Assembly (NCBI GenBank): GCA_049299895.1
Contig: JBAQYF010000026.1
Location: 158,052-222,051, forward strand
Length of the DNA: 64,000 bases
From: CAIYYO01 sp049299895
Lineage (GTDB): Archaea > Altiarchaeota > Altiarchaeia > IMC4 > QMZM01
Direction: 5' to 3'
Part shown: one piece after another, positions 8,863 through 17,854 of the stretch
Position numbering within the stretch: position 1 is the stretch's first letter
Layout of the letters: every line of letters starts with the position of its first letter
The notes under the pieces: model-generated
Seen by the model: only the letters and a program-made list of their open reading frames with translations
What the model was told of the DNA's origin: nothing
Databases searched by the model: none
Made by a program: the position numbers and the translations under genes

Positions 8863-9797
8863 TGGAAAAGAAAAAAGGCGCATGCTCGCGATGCAAACGT
8901 CCCGCAGTATACGAGATGAGATGCCACAAGGAATCATTGTGCGACAAATGCTTCATCGAACTGTTCGAGAAAAAAGTCAGGAGGACCATCCGTACGAACC
9001 GTCTCCTTCGGAGCGAAGACAAAACCGCAGTGGCATTGTCCGGAGGAAAGGACTCCGCAGTCACACTATATATTCTGAAAGACATCCTCAAAAAGGCGCC
9101 GGCAGAAAAGCTGCTCGCGATAAGCATAGACCAGGGGATAAAAAGCACTGAGAAAAGCCTTGACGCGTGTAAAAGCCTGTGCAAAAAACTGGAAGTAGAG
9201 CACCACGTCTATTCATTCAAAAAAGAATACGGATACTCTATGGACGAAACGGTGAAGAGGATAAAACGCATGAAGAACCCTGCGCCCCCATGCAGTTTCT
9301 GCGGAGTCCTGAGAAGAAAACTCCTGAACACCAAAGCAAAGGAACTGGGCGCAACAAGAATAGCGACCGGCCACAACATGGACGACGAGATACAGACCGC
9401 ACTCATGAACTATGCCAGGGGAGACGTGGAAAAAACAGCCCGCATGGGAGCGCTCGTCGGAGTAGTGAGGGACGAGCGATTCGTGCAAAGGATAAAACCC
9501 CTTAGAGACACCCCGGAAGAGGAAGTGCTATTGTACGCAAAACTCAAAGGCATAGGATACGAACCAAGCAGATGCCCATACTCCCAAGAATCATTCAGGG
9601 GAACTATACGAAAAACGATTGAAGATATAGAGACAAATCATCCGGGGAGCAAGTACCAGATACTCAAATCCACGGACAAACTAATCGGGATCCTCAGAAA
9701 AAACACAGAATCCGGAGAAATGGGAAGATGCGCCAAATGCGGCGACCCATGCTCTGAAGAGACGTGCAGGTTCTGTCGGATAATGGAAGAACTATGA
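8859..9797 (+). CDS. ttuA: tRNA 2-thiolation enzyme, TtuA/NcsA family
   Basis: A 312-residue PP-loop ATPase that activates tRNA uridine by adenylation for 2-thiolation. An N-terminal zinc ribbon (C9, C12, C28, C31) is followed by the pyrophosphatase loop ALSGGKDSAVTL at 59-70. PPCSFCGVLRRKLLN near residue 145 and SRCPYSQES near 228 provide the three cysteines that hold a [4Fe-4S] cluster in TtuA. ATGHNMDDEIQT is the second ATP motif. The C-terminus has a second zinc ribbon (CAKCGDPCSEETCRFC). All key residues are present. The start overlaps the previous stop, and the 3' end overlaps the convergent hel308 stop by six bases. Whether U54 or the wobble U34 is modified cannot be told. Confidence 0.92.
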   Translation: MMEKKKGACSRCKRPAVYEMRCHKESLCDKCFIELFEKKVRRTIRTNRLLRSEDKTAVALSGGKDSAVTLYILKDILKKAPAEKLLAISIDQGIKSTEKSLDACKSLCKKLEVEHHVYSFKKEYGYSMDETVKRIKRMKNPAPPCSFCGVLRRKLLNTKAKELGATRIATGHNMDDEIQTALMNYARGDVEKTARMGALVGVVRDERFVQRIKPLRDTPEEEVLLYAKLKGIGYEPSRCPYSQESFRGTIRKTIEDIETNHPGSKYQILKSTDKLIGILRKNTESGEMGRCAKCGDPCSEETCRFCRIMEEL

Positions 9798-11903
9798 TTC
9801 CTCGTCCGGGTCCTTTTGCAGTTCCGACAGCACCTTGTCTGCAGTCTTTTCCCCCAGGACCTTTGACAGTTTCTCCTTCGGCGCATTCCTCAGTTCCGAC
9901 GGTTTACGGAACCCTGCGGCGACAAGCTTTCTTGCTCTCACGCGTCCGATGCCGTGTATGGAGACAAGAGGTATAAGCTCTTCTTTTACGCCGTGCGCAA
10001 GGCGCGTCTCAAGCTTGCGCATCTCTTTCTCGGAGGCTTTCAGACCGGTTATCCCGCACAGCTCAGCCGCGGAATATGCGAGCCATTCGGCTATCTGCAG
10101 CTTCTGATTGAGTATGCCCGGTGCGACTTTGTACTGCTCGAATATCGTCTCCTCGGACAATTCGCTTATCCAGGCGGAAAATAGGGTCGCAGTCTTGTAC
10201 CTTTCAAGGAAGTCCACGTCGATGTCGAATCCTCCAAGGTCCCTGTACAATTGATCCGAATTCTTGTAGGCCATCTCCCAGAGCGTCGCTTCCTCGCTTT
10301 TCTTCAGATAGAGGTTGGGCATCTCGGCAGAATCGCACAGCATCTCCAGCAGACCCAACGGAGGGAACCTGTTCTCGGATTCGGCGATCTCCAGAAGAGT
10401 AAGATACGTGTACGCAGTCCTCGGATCGATGTACAGTTCCGACACCCTGCGACCCAGTTCGGTGGGTATGAGGAAGCGACCGTCTTTTTTTATGAAGCCC
10501 CAGTCATTCAGATTGCCGATTATGCGGTCCACGAGGGACTCGAATCCTGCAAGGCCGTATTGGTATCCGAAGAACGTGGAGCGGAAGAAATCAAGGACTG
10601 CTTCTTTTGTGCGGGTAAAGTCGGACGCTATCGATGCGAGCATGTGGAATCTTAGGACGGGTTCTACTCCAAGCTTGGAAGATATGGGTTCTATTGTCCC
10701 GTTTATGTATTTTTCCGTGATGAATTCTTTCTCCGATTCCGACCCTGCTATCCCTATCGCATATCCGGTCTTGTCATATTTCGGCCTGCCGGCTCTCCCT
10801 GCCTGCTGCTTGTATTCCATGACAGATATGTAAGCCATGTCCCCGTCCTCGAAACGGGAAAAGTCCCTGATGACGACGGTTCTTGCAGGCAGATTCACGC
10901 CTGCGGCAAGTGTCGGCGTTGCAGTTATCACCCGGAGCGTCCCTTTCTTGAATGAATCCTCCACGAGTATCCTCTGCTTGTTCACCAGGCCTGCGTGATG
11001 GAATGCAGTCCCCGACTTCACGCAACCCGAGAGGCGCCTGCACTGTTCCGTGGGATTGCTCAGGGCGTTCAGCACCTCTTCTCCTGCGTCTGCAAGTGCT
11101 GCTTTTGAGGCGGCATCCATCAGGCACGCATCCTTTGCAAGGTCTTTGCCGAGTTTCTCAGCCATGGATTCCGCGCTCCTGCGCGAGTTCACGAAGACAA
11201 GCGCCTGCCCGCCCGACGACACTGCGTCCCTGACGACGTCCCGCAGCTTCTTGTACTTGTCCTCGCCCACGACCACGGACTCGTAAAGAGTCACAGGGCG
11301 CCATTGCGACTGCACGAGTTTAGCGTTAAGCCATCCTGCAAGCTCGTCCGCGTTTCCGATGGTCGCCGACAACGCCAGTATCTGTATGTCGGGGAAAAGC
11401 TTCTGGAACTTTGATATGAGTATCTCATACACGGGCCCACGGTTGGTGTTTATCTGATGCACTTCGTCGACGACGAGAACGCCAATGTCCCTGAACCAGT
11501 CCGCTTTGGAGCGGAGGATGGAATCGCATTTCTCTGCCGTTGTCACAAGAATGTCGAAATCCAGGCGGTTGCGATACTTGCCGCTGTCAAGGTCCCCCAT
11601 CTCCAGTTTTACTACGAAGCCTAGGCGCTCGTACTTGCGAAACTCCTGGAATTTCTCGTATGCAAGAGCTCTTAGAGGAGCGACATAAACCGCTCGCTTG
11701 CGGTCCATGAGGACGCGCGACATGACTATCTCTGATGCAAAGGTCTTCCCTGACGCGGTCGGGGTGCATAGAACAAGGTTGCCGGTGCTGCCGAGTATGC
11801 CGCTCTCGACGAGTAGCTGCTGCGGGGGATACAGTTCAGTTATGCCCTCGGATTTGAACAATTCAATGTATTCCTTCCCGACAGGCACCTCATCTACTCG
11901 CAT
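9792..11903 (-). CDS. hel308: ATP-dependent DNA helicase Hel308
   Basis: A 703-residue Ski2-type superfamily 2 helicase acting at stalled replication forks. Motifs in order: a Q-like YPPQQ at 25-29, Walker A TPTASGKT at 47-54, DEVH at 146-149, ALSATIGN (motif III), VFVNSRRSAE, the motif V region TPTLAAGVNLPARTVVI and the motif VI region QQAGRAGRP. A winged helix and ratchet domain follow. The C-terminus has a helix-hairpin-helix (IHGIGRVRARKLVAAGFRKPSEL). Length matches archaeal Hel308/Hjm. leuD lies one base upstream on the same strand. Confidence 0.95.
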   Translation of the reverse strand: MRVDEVPVGKEYIELFKSEGITELYPPQQLLVESGILGSTGNLVLCTPTASGKTFASEIVMSRVLMDRKRAVYVAPLRALAYEKFQEFRKYERLGFVVKLEMGDLDSGKYRNRLDFDILVTTAEKCDSILRSKADWFRDIGVLVVDEVHQINTNRGPVYEILISKFQKLFPDIQILALSATIGNADELAGWLNAKLVQSQWRPVTLYESVVVGEDKYKKLRDVVRDAVSSGGQALVFVNSRRSAESMAEKLGKDLAKDACLMDAASKAALADAGEEVLNALSNPTEQCRRLSGCVKSGTAFHHAGLVNKQRILVEDSFKKGTLRVITATPTLAAGVNLPARTVVIRDFSRFEDGDMAYISVMEYKQQAGRAGRPKYDKTGYAIGIAGSESEKEFITEKYINGTIEPISSKLGVEPVLRFHMLASIASDFTRTKEAVLDFFRSTFFGYQYGLAGFESLVDRIIGNLNDWGFIKKDGRFLIPTELGRRVSELYIDPRTAYTYLTLLEIAESENRFPPLGLLEMLCDSAEMPNLYLKKSEEATLWEMAYKNSDQLYRDLGGFDIDVDFLERYKTATLFSAWISELSEETIFEQYKVAPGILNQKLQIAEWLAYSAAELCGITGLKASEKEMRKLETRLAHGVKEELIPLVSIHGIGRVRARKLVAAGFRKPSELRNAPKEKLSKVLGEKTADKVLSELQKDPDEES

Positions 11904-11904
11904 C

Positions 11905-12408
11905 TTATGCTTTGCTTTCGGCCGTAAGCTGCGTCTTCACGTAGCTTACAAGGCCTCCGGAGTTGATCAGCTTCAATATAAATGGGGGATAAGGCGTAAA
12001 CGCAGCCTCCTTTTTTGTCGTGTGATTCAGTACGATGCCCTTCTCATAATCCACTTCGATGCGATCGCCGTCTTTTGCGTCGATAACGCATTCCACGAGG
12101 GGTAATCCGATGTTGATCGAATTACGGTAGAATATGCGCGCAAATGATCTGGCAACAACGCAGGATATCCCCGCACCTATAAGGGCCCGGGGGGCGTGTT
12201 CCCGCGAGGAGCCGCAGCCGAAGTTCTCGCCTGCGACTATAAGGTCTCCTATCTTTACCGAGGAAACGAAGTCGGACCGCACCTTCTCAAAAGCGTGCTT
12301 GGCAAGCTCCTTTGGATCGCCGGTCACCAGGTATTCTGCGGGGATGATCTGGTCCGTGTCCACGTTGTCGGAGAATTTCCATGCCCTGCCGGTGATCTTT
12401 TTTTCCAT
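11905..12408 (-). CDS. leuD: 3-isopropylmalate dehydratase (or homoaconitase) small subunit
   Basis: A 167-residue swivelling-domain subunit of the aconitase superfamily. FSDNVDTDQIIPAEYL at 13-28, AGENFGCGSSREHAPRAL at 59-76 and FYRNSINIGLPLVE are the family marks. The substrate loop after AEY reads LVTGD; the Val there is more like isopropylmalate than homoaconitate enzymes, from memory of the methanogen paralogs. It normally pairs with a large subunit, LeuC, which is not in this window. hel308 follows after one base. Confidence 0.88.
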   Translation of the reverse strand: MEKKITGRAWKFSDNVDTDQIIPAEYLVTGDPKELAKHAFEKVRSDFVSSVKIGDLIVAGENFGCGSSREHAPRALIGAGISCVVARSFARIFYRNSINIGLPLVECVIDAKDGDRIEVDYEKGIVLNHTTKKEAAFTPYPPFILKLINSGGLVSYVKTQLTAESKA

Positions 12409-12505
12409 TTTTTGAGAGTTATTCTTCGTATGTATGGATTTTCGATTCAGGGCAGAATAATTGATTTATAAGGCAGCATTATGAATATATATTCATAACT
12501 CTAAA

Positions 12506-13024
12506 ATGTCCAGGCCCAGATTATGCAGGAGGATTTGCAGTAAACCGGGCACCACTTGCATGAAACCTGCCGGCGGAAACAAGGCCTGCAACGGCAAATC
12601 GATCATCACCCTGGACGAGTACGAGGCAATCAGGCTAAAAGACCTTCTGGACCTGGAGCAGGAAGAATCCGCCAGGGCCATGAATATTTCACAGCCGACT
12701 TTCCACCGGCTGATACACTCGGCCAGAAAGAAGGTCGCAGACGCCCTGGTGAACGGAAGGATGATATTGATAGAAGGAGGAAACTACACGATGGAAGAGA
12801 AGAAAAGATCGTTCAGATGCGGCGCATGCCGGCATGAATGGGATCTCCCGTACGGGACAGGCAGGCCTGAAAAATGCCCGCTCTGCGGATCAGATAACAT
12901 ACACAGGCACCCTGAAGAAGCGTGCAATAAAGGCCCGGGCAGGGGAGAGTGCAGAAAAGCCAAGTGCATTCAATGCGGAGGCGAACGCTGCGAAGGGAAG
13001 CAAAAAGAGGACCATACTCGCTAG
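12506..13024 (+). CDS. DUF134-type HTH protein with C-terminal zinc ribbon
   Basis: A 172-residue protein. The first 90 residues match the DUF134 family (MSRPRLCRRI, ITLDEYEAIRLKDLLDLEQEESARAMNISQPTFHRLIHSARKKVADAL), a sigma-70 region 4-like helix-turn-helix common next to iron-sulfur and redox genes. Residues 101-125 form a rubredoxin-like ribbon (CGACRHEWDLPYG ... CPLCGS), and the tail adds CxxC pairs (CRKAKCIQCGGERC). It lies just upstream of the Ech operon on the same strand, 99 bases from echA, so it may regulate the hydrogenase in response to iron or redox state. That is inference. Confidence 0.85.
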   Translation: MSRPRLCRRICSKPGTTCMKPAGGNKACNGKSIITLDEYEAIRLKDLLDLEQEESARAMNISQPTFHRLIHSARKKVADALVNGRMILIEGGNYTMEEKKRSFRCGACRHEWDLPYGTGRPEKCPLCGSDNIHRHPEEACNKGPGRGECRKAKCIQCGGERCEGKQKEDHTR

Positions 13025-13039
13025 CCTCGTTCCGGGCTG

Positions 13040-13123
13040 CTTTTTAAATATCGAAACCCTATTATTTATCTATTTAACATGATTAATAATGACAAATAGA
13101 AATTTTCAGAGGAGGGATGTCTT
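13040..13123 (+). promoter_or_regulatory. Promoter and ribosome binding site of the ech operon
   Basis: Between the DUF134 gene and echA lies a TATA-like TTTTTAAATA at 13041-13050 within an AT-rich stretch. A strong ribosome binding site, GGAGGG at 13111-13116, precedes the GTG start at 13124 by seven bases. This decides the start of echA despite the lack of ATG. Confidence 0.5.
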
Positions 13124-15040
13124 GTGAACACACTGTTTTTCCTGGTAGCATTTCCGCTCATAGTTGCGGCCATAATGCTGATATTGCCCAAGGGCATGCT
13201 TAGAAACCCCATAGTAAACATTTCTGCGGCAGCGATAGCCATAGCATCGATATACCTGCTGGCGTCGTACTACAACGCAGGCCCGACGCTTTACCCGGCC
13301 CAGTTCCAGATAGTCGATGAAGCGATGATTGGAATAGAAATACTCATAGCACTCTACATACTGTTCGCCAGCATAAAGTCGCAGAAATACCTTGCAACGA
13401 TACTGATAATACTGCAGTCTGCAATCATTCTCTACTTCGAGGCAACATATGCGCCGGTGCTGGAAGCAAAGAACAACGTGTTCATAGACCAGCTCTCGAT
13501 AATAATGGCGCTTATCATAGGAGTGATAGGAAGCCTGATATGCGTGTACGCCCTTGGATACATGAAGGATTTTCACGAGCACAACAAGGACGTAAAGGAT
13601 CACCGGAACTGGTTCTTCTTCATCATGTTCGCATTCCTCTCGGCAATGTTCGGCCTGGTGTTCTCGAACAACCTGATGTGGGTGTATTTCTTCTGGGAGA
13701 TAACCACCGTATCGTCTTTCCTGCTCATAGGATACACTGGAACGCATGAGGCAAAGAACAATGCATTCAAAGCGCTTATCATGAACCTCCTCGGAGGACT
13801 TGCATTTGCAGCGGCGCTCTTCTACCTGGGCTCGTCTCCCTCGGCGAATGGGATAATCGAGCTAAGCGAACTGATGACGTCAGGAAAGGCTATAGCCCTG
13901 ATACCTGCAGTTCTCATAAGCTTTGCGGGAATAACAAAATCCGCGCAGATGCCTTTCTCGTCCTGGCTGGTCGGCGCGATGGTCGCGCCCACGCCCGTTT
14001 CGGCACTGCTGCATTCCAGCACAATGGTAAAAGCGGGAGTATACATAATAATAAGGTTCGCGCCCGTTCTGCAGGGAAGCCTGTCGGGTTACATGATAGC
14101 ACTCCTCGGAGGCTTCACCTTCCTCTTGGCATCAGCGATCGCCGTATCGCAGAGCAACGCAAAGAAGGTTCTCGCATATTCGACGATAGCCAACCTGGGG
14201 CTGATCGTCGCCTGCGCGGGGGTCGGCACATACGAAGCCGTATGGGCGGCAATACTATTGATGATATTCCACGCAGTATCCAAAGGCTTGCTGTTCCTGT
14301 GCGTTGGAACTGTTGAACACAGGATAAACTCAAGGGACATAGAAGACATGGGCGGACTCATAGTGAGGATGCCGAAGGTCGCATTCATGATGCTTATCGG
14401 GATCGCGGGAATGTTCCTTGCCCCATTCGGGATGCTTATCAGCAAATGGGCGACGCTCAGGGCTTTCATAGACGCAAGCCCCCTCTTTAGCCCCGCACTC
14501 CTCGGGATAATCGCTTATGGAAGCGCAGTAACCGTGTTCTTCTGGGCGAAGTGGATGGGCCGGCTGATCGAAGTAACCCAGGTAAGAAAGCAGATAGAAG
14601 ACAAAGTAAGCGCCCAGGAATGGACCGCACTCTACTCCCTGGCGGGGCTTACCGTATTGCTCTGCCTGATGTTCCCGATAGTATCGTCGGTCATGATCGA
14701 GCCTTTCATATTGAAGGTATACGGCCAGCAGGCGCAGCTTGGGCAGGACAACATAATGATAATGCTGATGATGCTGGGACTGATATTGATCATGCCGTTA
14801 TCCATGCTCTACTACGGAAAAGACAGGAAGCATATCAGCGCATACATGTGCGGACGGACCACGACGCCGGATATGCGTTTCAAGGGTTCGCTCGGCATTA
14901 CGAGGGAGCTTGCGCTGAAGAACTATTACATGCAAAGCTATTTTGGAGAAAGCAAGCTTTATAGGGTGGGAACGGCCCTGTGCATCGGCCTCATGGCTCT
15001 GATGTTCTGGGGCATTATGTACGGAGAGGTGTTGATATGA
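13124..15040 (+). CDS. echA: Ech hydrogenase membrane subunit EchA (NuoL-like)
   Basis: A 638-residue, multi-helix antiporter-like subunit of a group 4 membrane-bound [NiFe] hydrogenase, homologous to complex I NuoL. It begins at a GTG behind a GGAGGG site. Conserved parts are the WVYFFWEITTVSSFLLIGYTG segment with the key glutamate, KSAQMPFSSWLVGAMVAPTPVSALLHSSTMVKAGVYIIIRF with the family Lys and His residues, and SNAKKVLAYSTIANLGLIVACAG. It would couple electron transfer to H+ or Na+ translocation. It is the first gene of a six-gene operon and overlaps echB by four bases. Confidence 0.93.
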   Translation: MNTLFFLVAFPLIVAAIMLILPKGMLRNPIVNISAAAIAIASIYLLASYYNAGPTLYPAQFQIVDEAMIGIEILIALYILFASIKSQKYLATILIILQSAIILYFEATYAPVLEAKNNVFIDQLSIIMALIIGVIGSLICVYALGYMKDFHEHNKDVKDHRNWFFFIMFAFLSAMFGLVFSNNLMWVYFFWEITTVSSFLLIGYTGTHEAKNNAFKALIMNLLGGLAFAAALFYLGSSPSANGIIELSELMTSGKAIALIPAVLISFAGITKSAQMPFSSWLVGAMVAPTPVSALLHSSTMVKAGVYIIIRFAPVLQGSLSGYMIALLGGFTFLLASAIAVSQSNAKKVLAYSTIANLGLIVACAGVGTYEAVWAAILLMIFHAVSKGLLFLCVGTVEHRINSRDIEDMGGLIVRMPKVAFMMLIGIAGMFLAPFGMLISKWATLRAFIDASPLFSPALLGIIAYGSAVTVFFWAKWMGRLIEVTQVRKQIEDKVSAQEWTALYSLAGLTVLLCLMFPIVSSVMIEPFILKVYGQQAQLGQDNIMIMLMMLGLILIMPLSMLYYGKDRKHISAYMCGRTTTPDMRFKGSLGITRELALKNYYMQSYFGESKLYRVGTALCIGLMALMFWGIMYGEVLI

Positions 15041-15924
15041 ACACGGAACAGATACTCGCGGGTTTGGCATACTTGATACTTGCACCCATATTGGGGGGCC
15101 TCATTGCCGGAATGGACAGGAAGATCACTGCAAAGATGCAGGGACGTGTCGGCCCGCCCCTCTTCCAGCCGTTCTACGACGTACTGAAGCTTTTTGAAAA
15201 GGAAAAAGTCGTCGTAAGCAGGTCGCAGAACTTCTATGTGCTCGCATACGTAGTATTCATGTTATTCACAGGAGCCCTGTTTTTCTCTGGTGGAGACATA
15301 CTGCTGGTGATATTCGCACTGACCCTTGCGCACGTCTTTTTGGTGCTGGGAGCATACTCCGTGAACTCTCCTTACAGCTACCTGGGAGCGGAAAGAGAGT
15401 TGATACAGATAATGGCCTTCGAGCCCATGATAATATTAACGACTGTAGGAATGTACATGGTCTCAAAGCTCACGATAGACGGGGGAAGCTTCCGGGTATG
15501 GGACATAGCGACTCTCACGACTCCCGTGATATACTACATCCCGGGATTATTCCTCGGATTCATATACGTTCTGACGATAAAGCTGCGCAAATCGCCATTC
15601 GATCTGTCGACTTCGCACCACGCGCACCAGGAGCTTGTGAAAGGCCTGACGACCGAGTTCTCGGGCTCGACCCTGGGAAGAATAGAGATAGCCCACTGGT
15701 ATGAGACAGTGCTCCTGCTGGGCTTCGTATACCTGTTCTTCGGCTTCAATCCCCTGCTTGCGATAGCAGTGATATTGATAGCGTACTTTTTCGAGATATT
15801 CCTGGACAATACGTCCGCAAGGGTAAAGTGGCCCCTGGCGCTGACAAGCTCCTGGGCAATCGCAGCCGTGCTGGGATTGGTGAACATCTCGCTGCTATAT
15901 TTCATAAACGGAGGAGGGCTGTAA
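15037..15924 (+). CDS. echB: Ech hydrogenase membrane subunit EchB (NuoH-like)
   Basis: A 295-residue membrane subunit homologous to NuoH. The ATG at 15037 overlaps the echA stop, which is preferred to a longer upstream reading. The early motif DRKITAKMQGRVGPPLFQPFYDVLKLFEKE (about residues 25-55) and LGAERELIQIMAFEPMIIL are conserved in the family and line the connection between the hydrophilic arm and the ion path. SPFDLSTSHHAHQELVKGLTTEFSG is the characteristic loop. About eight transmembrane helices follow the expected order. echC starts one base after its stop. Confidence 0.93.
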   Translation: MNTEQILAGLAYLILAPILGGLIAGMDRKITAKMQGRVGPPLFQPFYDVLKLFEKEKVVVSRSQNFYVLAYVVFMLFTGALFFSGGDILLVIFALTLAHVFLVLGAYSVNSPYSYLGAERELIQIMAFEPMIILTTVGMYMVSKLTIDGGSFRVWDIATLTTPVIYYIPGLFLGFIYVLTIKLRKSPFDLSTSHHAHQELVKGLTTEFSGSTLGRIEIAHWYETVLLLGFVYLFFGFNPLLAIAVILIAYFFEIFLDNTSARVKWPLALTSSWAIAAVLGLVNISLLYFINGGGL

Positions 15925-15925
15925 A

Positions 15926-16399
15926 ATGACATACCTAAAAAAGTCCCCGTGGATAATGCACTATGATGCTTCCAGCTGCAACGGATGCGACATAGAAGTG
16001 CTGGCGGCGCTGACCCCGATGTACGACGTCGAGAGGTTCGGGATAATAAACACCGGGAACCCAAAGCATGCGGACATACTGGTGATAACCGGCTCCATAA
16101 ACGAGCAGAACATAGAGATAGTAAAGAACCTGTACAACCAGATGCCCGACCCAAAGGTCGTAATAGCGGTGGGAATATGCGCAACATCCGGATGCGTCTT
16201 CCGCGAATGCTACAACGTCATGGGCGGAATAGACAAGGTGATACCCGTCGACGTATATGTCCCCGGATGCGCCGCACGCCCCGAATCCATAATAGACGGC
16301 GTAGTTACGGCGCTCGGCATAATGGAGAAAAAGAAGGAAGCGCATAAAAAAGCCGAGAAAGAAAAGAAAGCAGGGATTAAAGCAGGTGATAAGAAATGA
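15926..16399 (+). CDS. echC: Ech hydrogenase small subunit EchC (NuoB-like)
   Basis: The 157-residue small subunit carries the proximal [4Fe-4S] cluster next to the NiFe site. Cysteine ligands are visible as SSCNGCDIE (C18, C21), VGICATSGCVFREC and VPGCAARPE. Unlike the long small subunits of other hydrogenase groups it has just this one cluster domain. The C-terminus is a Lys/Ala-rich tail (KKKEAHKKAEKEKKAGIKAGDKK), unusual and probably unstructured. It overlaps echD by four bases. Confidence 0.94.
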   Translation: MTYLKKSPWIMHYDASSCNGCDIEVLAALTPMYDVERFGIINTGNPKHADILVITGSINEQNIEIVKNLYNQMPDPKVVIAVGICATSGCVFRECYNVMGGIDKVIPVDVYVPGCAARPESIIDGVVTALGIMEKKKEAHKKAEKEKKAGIKAGDKK

Positions 16400-16782
16400 G
16401 AGCAGAAGAGCAGCCCGTAATAAGGGTGGAACAAAGGGATCTCCTCAGAAAAGTCGAGGAGTTGCGAGACGAAGGATGCCGGCTAGTCCAGATGCACTGC
16501 ACTAAAGTTGCTGACGACAACTATGAGATAAACTACTCGTTCGACAAAGATTACCAATTCAAGACCCTCAGATTGAACATAACACCCGAGACCGAGATAC
16601 CCAGCATCACAGGGATATACTGGGCGGCATTCCTGTACGAAAACGAGATACACGAACTGTTCGGGATAGGGATAAAAGGAATAAACGTAGATTACAAAGG
16701 AAGCTTATACAAGAAAAAAATGAAAAACCCTTTCGCAATATCGCCAAGCAAGGGAGGTGAGGCAACATGCCCAAGCAAATAA
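16396..16782 (+). CDS. echD: Ech hydrogenase subunit EchD (NuoC-like)
   Basis: A 128-residue homolog of NuoC (30 kDa subunit). LNITPETEIPSITGIYWAAFLYENEIHELFGIGIKGI (about 65-100) is the conserved part, with the acidic E(x)E(x)xELFGI pattern that contacts the large subunit. It has no cofactor. Its start overlaps echC by four bases and its end overlaps echE by 16, so the operon is translationally coupled throughout. Confidence 0.92.
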   Translation: MRAEEQPVIRVEQRDLLRKVEELRDEGCRLVQMHCTKVADDNYEINYSFDKDYQFKTLRLNITPETEIPSITGIYWAAFLYENEIHELFGIGIKGINVDYKGSLYKKKMKNPFAISPSKGGEATCPSK

Positions 16783-17846
16783 TCATACCATTCGGCCCGC
16801 AGCACCCCGTGCTCCCGGAACCGATACACCTGGACCTCGTCCTGGAAGACGAAAAGGTCGTAGAGGCGCTACCGTCCATAGGATACATACACAGGGGACT
16901 GGAGAAACTCGTCGAAAAGAGGGACTACAACCAGTACGTCTACGTCGCCGAAAGGATATGCGGAATATGCAGCTTCATACACGGCCTGTCATATTCGCAG
17001 GCAGTAGAAGGCCTCATGGACATAGAAGTGCCTGAAAGGGCAGTATACCTAAGAACCATCGGCTCGGAATACTCAAGGCTGCACTCGCATCTGTTATGGC
17101 TCGGGTGCTTCGCAGACAGCATGGGATTCGAAAGCCTCTTCATGAACACCTGGAGGATAAGAGAAGGCATACTCAACAGGATGGAAGCATCCCTCGGCGG
17201 CCGAGTGATACAGGGAACCTGCAAAGTAGGCGGCGTGAGAAGAGACATAGACGGCGAGACGCTGGAAAAGATGCTCTCGGAACTGGCAGAAACAGAAAAA
17301 GAGATAAAAGAAGTGACTGCAACATTCCTCAAAGACAGCACCGTACGGCACAGGACCAAAAAAGTAGGGATCCTCACAAAGAAAGAAGCATTTGACATGG
17401 GCGCAGCAGGCCCCACGGCAAGAGGCAGCGGAGTAGAAATGGATGCGAGGATGATAGGATACGCAGCATACGGAAAAATAGACTATGCGCCGATAACTGC
17501 ATCAGGCGGAGACTGCTACTCACGATGCGAGGTAAGAGTCAAAGAGCTGCACCAGTCAATAGACATAATAAGGCAGTGTGTGAAGAAGATACCGGAGGGA
17601 CCGATAGAAATAAAACCAAAAGCCAATCCCACGGGAGAATACATCTCCAGGGTGGAGCAACCCAGAGGAGAAGCAGTCCACTATGTGAGGGGCAACGGGA
17701 CAAAGAACCTGGAGCGCTTCCGCGTAAGGACCCCGACGTTCGCGAACATCCCGCCGCTGGTAAAGATGCTGGGAGGATGCGACCTTGCAGACGTCCCGGT
17801 AATAGTACTGTCGATTGATCCGTGCATCAGCTGCACGGAGAGGTAA
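16767..17846 (+). CDS. echE: Ech hydrogenase large (catalytic) subunit EchE (NuoD-like)
   Basis: A 359-residue catalytic subunit with both NiFe-binding motifs intact: ERICGICSF with C65 and C68, and DPCISCTER with C353 and C356. This separates a true hydrogenase from complex I relatives, which lost these cysteines. The protein ends just three residues after the last cysteine, so there is no C-terminal extension to be clipped by a maturation protease, as known for EchE and CooH. The reaction is reversible H2 formation with electrons from ferredoxin via EchF and EchC. Confidence 0.95.
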   Translation: MPKQIIIPFGPQHPVLPEPIHLDLVLEDEKVVEALPSIGYIHRGLEKLVEKRDYNQYVYVAERICGICSFIHGLSYSQAVEGLMDIEVPERAVYLRTIGSEYSRLHSHLLWLGCFADSMGFESLFMNTWRIREGILNRMEASLGGRVIQGTCKVGGVRRDIDGETLEKMLSELAETEKEIKEVTATFLKDSTVRHRTKKVGILTKKEAFDMGAAGPTARGSGVEMDARMIGYAAYGKIDYAPITASGGDCYSRCEVRVKELHQSIDIIRQCVKKIPEGPIEIKPKANPTGEYISRVEQPRGEAVHYVRGNGTKNLERFRVRTPTFANIPPLVKMLGGCDLADVPVIVLSIDPCISCTER

Positions 17847-17854
17847 AACAAAAA

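Noticed and set aside
13106..13747. A 213-codon minus-strand frame over echA
   Set aside because: The Tyr/His/Arg-rich composition is typical of an antisense frame; echA is clearly coding on the other strand.
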